From UBA1424 sp041669225 (lineage in GTDB: Bacteria; Bacillota_I; Bacilli_A; RFN20; CAG-826): DNA of 6,062 nucleotides. The notes under the pieces were generated by a model. It was not told the DNA's origin and did not search any database. It saw nothing but the letters and a program-made list of their open reading frames with translations. The position numbers were made by a program, and so were the translations under genes. Of the stretch, positions 4,159 through 6,062 are shown one piece after another (the stretch's first letter is position 1; each line of letters begins with the position of its first letter). The stretch lies in contig JBAYBO010000055.1 in NCBI GenBank assembly GCA_041669225.1, forward strand, positions 1 to 6,062. Reading direction: 5' to 3'.

Positions 4159-6062
4159 ATGAATAACAAAGATTTTATTCCTGAACAAATAAAGCAATTG
4201 TCTTTAAATAAGAAACTTAAACTTCTTTATGGTGATGGCTTTTGGAAAGTTCGTGGTGTCGAAGAACTTGAATTAGAACCGTTTTATGTTAGCGACGGAC
4301 CTCACGGTTTACGTAAGCAAGTCGAAAAAGGCGATCAAATCGGAATTATGCCGGCTTACCCGGCGACGTGCTTTCCGACTGCCGCAATGTTAGCCTGTTC
4401 TTTTGACGAGCATTTAATTCATGAGATGGGGCAAGCCATTGCCAAAGAGGCTTTACATCAGCAGGTTGCTGTTGTGTTGGGTCCGGGCGTCAATATTAAG
4501 CGTAATCCTTTGTGCGGACGTAATTTTGAATACTTTTCCGAAGACCCATTACTTTCCGGGAAGATGGGTGCGGCGTTTATTAGAGGCGTTCAAAGTCTTG
4601 GTGTTGGCACGTCGTTAAAACACTATGCCGCGAATAATCAGGAGACAAACCGTTTAACAATTAATGCCGTCATCGACTCAAGAGCCCTTCGTGAGATATA
4701 TTTAAAACCATTTGAAATTGCAGTGAAGGAAGCTAGACCATATACGATTATGTGCTCTTATAACCGCATTAACAAAACGTATTCCAGCGATAACCGCTGG
4801 CTCTTAACTGATGTCTTAAGAAATCAATGGGGATATCAAGGAATGGTGGTCACTGACTGGGGTGCAATCAATGATGATTTTATCGCCCGGAAAAGCGGTA
4901 CCGATTTAGAGATGCCCGGTATCGGAAGACGCGATAAGAATTTGATGCGCGGAATTAAAAAAGATCTACTAAGTGAAGACGACGTAAATGTCTGCGTCAC
5001 GAACATATATAACCTTCATCATAAAATTAAAAATATTAAGTATAGCGAAGATTGTGATTATGATGCTCATTTTAATTTAGCTCGCAAAATCGCTGCGGAA
5101 AGTTCTATTTTACTTAAAAATGACGGCATTTTGCCATTAAAAAACTTTGTTAACGTTGCGATTCTTGGGTCTTTTGCTACTTCTCCACGTTATCAAGGCA
5201 CAGGAAGTTCAAAAGTTAATCCGTACAAATTGATGTCTTTTAAGCAAGCATTAGAGGAAGAAAAACATCCGTTTGATTATGCATTGGCTTATCAGGAAAA
5301 TAATGATGAGGTTAATGAAAACCTCGAACATGAAGCTCTTGAATTAGCAGAGCAAAAAGATGTCGCGATCATTTTCGCTGGTCTCCCTGATGCTTATGAA
5401 AGCGAAGGTTTCGACCGCGAAAAAATGAGCTTACCGGATTCACATTTGTCATTAATTGAAAAGGTTGTGAAATTAGGTAAAAAAGTTATCGTCGTCTTAT
5501 CGGGAGGATCGGTGATGGAACTGCCATTTGGCGACGACGTTAATGGCTTGCTTTTAACCTATCTAGCCGGCGAAGCATGCGGCCCGGCCATTCTTGATGT
5601 CCTGCTTGGCCGTGTCAATCCATCTGGAAAGCTTTCCGAAACTTGGCCTTTATCTTATTTCGACTCACCATCGGCGAATAATTTTCCTGGTGATGACACG
5701 AATGTATTTTATAAAGAAAGCATTTATATCGGATATCGATATTTCGATACAATCAATTTAGAAGTTCGTTATCCCTTTGGCTATGGTCTTTCATATACGA
5801 CGTTTGAATATAAAAACCTTGATTTAAAATATGAGTTTGTTGATGAAAAGATTCGTTATGTTATTTGTTTTGATATTACGAACACTGGACAAGTTTTTGG
5901 CCAGGAAGTGGCTCAGCTTTATGTCGCAAGCTCGGCGAAGGGAGTTTATAAACCAAGTCACGAACTAAGAGGTTTTACTAAAGTAAAGTTGGAGCCTCAA
6001 GAAACAAAACGTGTGAGTATTAGTCTTAATCAAGATGACTTAAAAATTTTTGATCTCACGAC
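4159..6062 (+). CDS. Glycoside hydrolase family 3 beta-glucosidase-like enzyme, 3' end cut by the window
   Basis: The frame is open for 634 codons from the ATG and continues past the window edge. GH3 enzymes release terminal beta-linked sugars such as glucose or xylose from oligosaccharides or glycosides. The N-terminal TIM-barrel domain (about 1-290) shows SDGPHGLR near 45-52, GPGVNIKRNPLCGRNFEYFSEDP near 108-130, KHYAANNQETNR near 154-165, and the nucleophile Asp233 in VVTDWGA. The alpha/beta sandwich domain (about 310-500) carries the likely acid/base Glu416 in ESEGFDR and the NPSGKLSETWP segment. PFGYGLSYTTFEY (539-551) leads into the fibronectin-III-like domain, with NTGQVFGQEVAQLYV near 575-589. 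Members of this architecture usually have 700-800 residues, so perhaps 60-150 are missing. There is no signal peptide or membrane segment, so it should act in the cytoplasm on imported glycosides. The substrate is not predictable from sequence alone. The start fits the family N-terminus although no ribosome binding site is present. Confidence 0.95.
   Translation, partial: MNNKDFIPEQIKQLSLNKKLKLLYGDGFWKVRGVEELELEPFYVSDGPHGLRKQVEKGDQIGIMPAYPATCFPTAAMLACSFDEHLIHEMGQAIAKEALHQQVAVVLGPGVNIKRNPLCGRNFEYFSEDPLLSGKMGAAFIRGVQSLGVGTSLKHYAANNQETNRLTINAVIDSRALREIYLKPFEIAVKEARPYTIMCSYNRINKTYSSDNRWLLTDVLRNQWGYQGMVVTDWGAINDDFIARKSGTDLEMPGIGRRDKNLMRGIKKDLLSEDDVNVCVTNIYNLHHKIKNIKYSEDCDYDAHFNLARKIAAESSILLKNDGILPLKNFVNVAILGSFATSPRYQGTGSSKVNPYKLMSFKQALEEEKHPFDYALAYQENNDEVNENLEHEALELAEQKDVAIIFAGLPDAYESEGFDREKMSLPDSHLSLIEKVVKLGKKVIVVLSGGSVMELPFGDDVNGLLLTYLAGEACGPAILDVLLGRVNPSGKLSETWPLSYFDSPSANNFPGDDTNVFYKESIYIGYRYFDTINLEVRYPFGYGLSYTTFEYKNLDLKYEFVDEKIRYVICFDITNTGQVFGQEVAQLYVASSAKGVYKPSHELRGFTKVKLEPQETKRVSISLNQDDLKIFDLT

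Noticed and set aside
4421..4618. 65-codon plus-strand open frame inside the glycosidase
   Set aside because: It overlaps the conserved GH3 catalytic barrel in another frame and has no family resemblance or ribosome binding site.
1..6062. CRISPR arrays, tRNA or rRNA genes, insertion sequences, long direct repeats or a novel multi-gene system
   Set aside because: Reading by eye showed no regularly spaced repeats, no cloverleaf-like segments, no transposase frames and no long repeated blocks. Gene-free gaps are all about 100 bases or less apart from the pseudogene.

Overview
The window looks like a chromosomal stretch from a low-GC Gram-positive bacterium. The proteins most resemble those of Bacilli and their Mollicutes-like relatives (Acholeplasma, Izemoplasma or uncultured RF39-type gut lineages). 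This is judged from remembered family patterns, not a search. The clues are A/T-rich intergenic DNA, AAAGGAG-type ribosome binding sites, all stops TAA, a Mycoplasma-type arginine deiminase and a Firmicutes-type family 3 glycosidase. Every tryptophan in the readable genes is TGG and none contains an in-frame TGA, so the standard bacterial code fits.

Everything I can support lies on the plus strand. Positions 1-300 hold what appears to be the decayed N-terminal part of a Fic/Fido protein, with several in-frame stops and a pair of compensating frameshifts. At 305-613 is a short single-domain O6-alkylguanine-DNA alkyltransferase homologue with an intact PCHR motif. At 678-1880 is a complete arginine deiminase (arcA), apparently read from an extended -10 promoter so close to the ATG that the transcript would have almost no leader. 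A 104-bp gap with two small hairpins and a strong ribosome binding site leads to enolase (eno, 1985-3289). Seven bases later comes a GufA-type ZIP metal transporter (3297-4097). A compact UUCG-loop terminator at 4121-4138 ends that unit. A -10 box follows directly, and a family 3 beta-glucosidase-like gene (from 4159) runs off the right edge after 634 codons, well into its C-terminal fibronectin-III-like domain.

Functionally this is mostly metabolic housekeeping: ATP and ammonia from arginine, the penultimate step of glycolysis, divalent metal transport and glycoside breakdown in the cytoplasm, plus a DNA repair gene. The genes do not form one pathway. Only eno and the ZIP gene are close enough to suggest co-transcription. 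arcA has no arcB, arcC or arcD beside it here.

I did not find a new defence, mobile or RNA-based system. The points most worth a second look are the broken Fic gene, the mix of leaderless-looking and Shine-Dalgarno-led genes, and the very tight terminator/promoter junction before the glycosidase.
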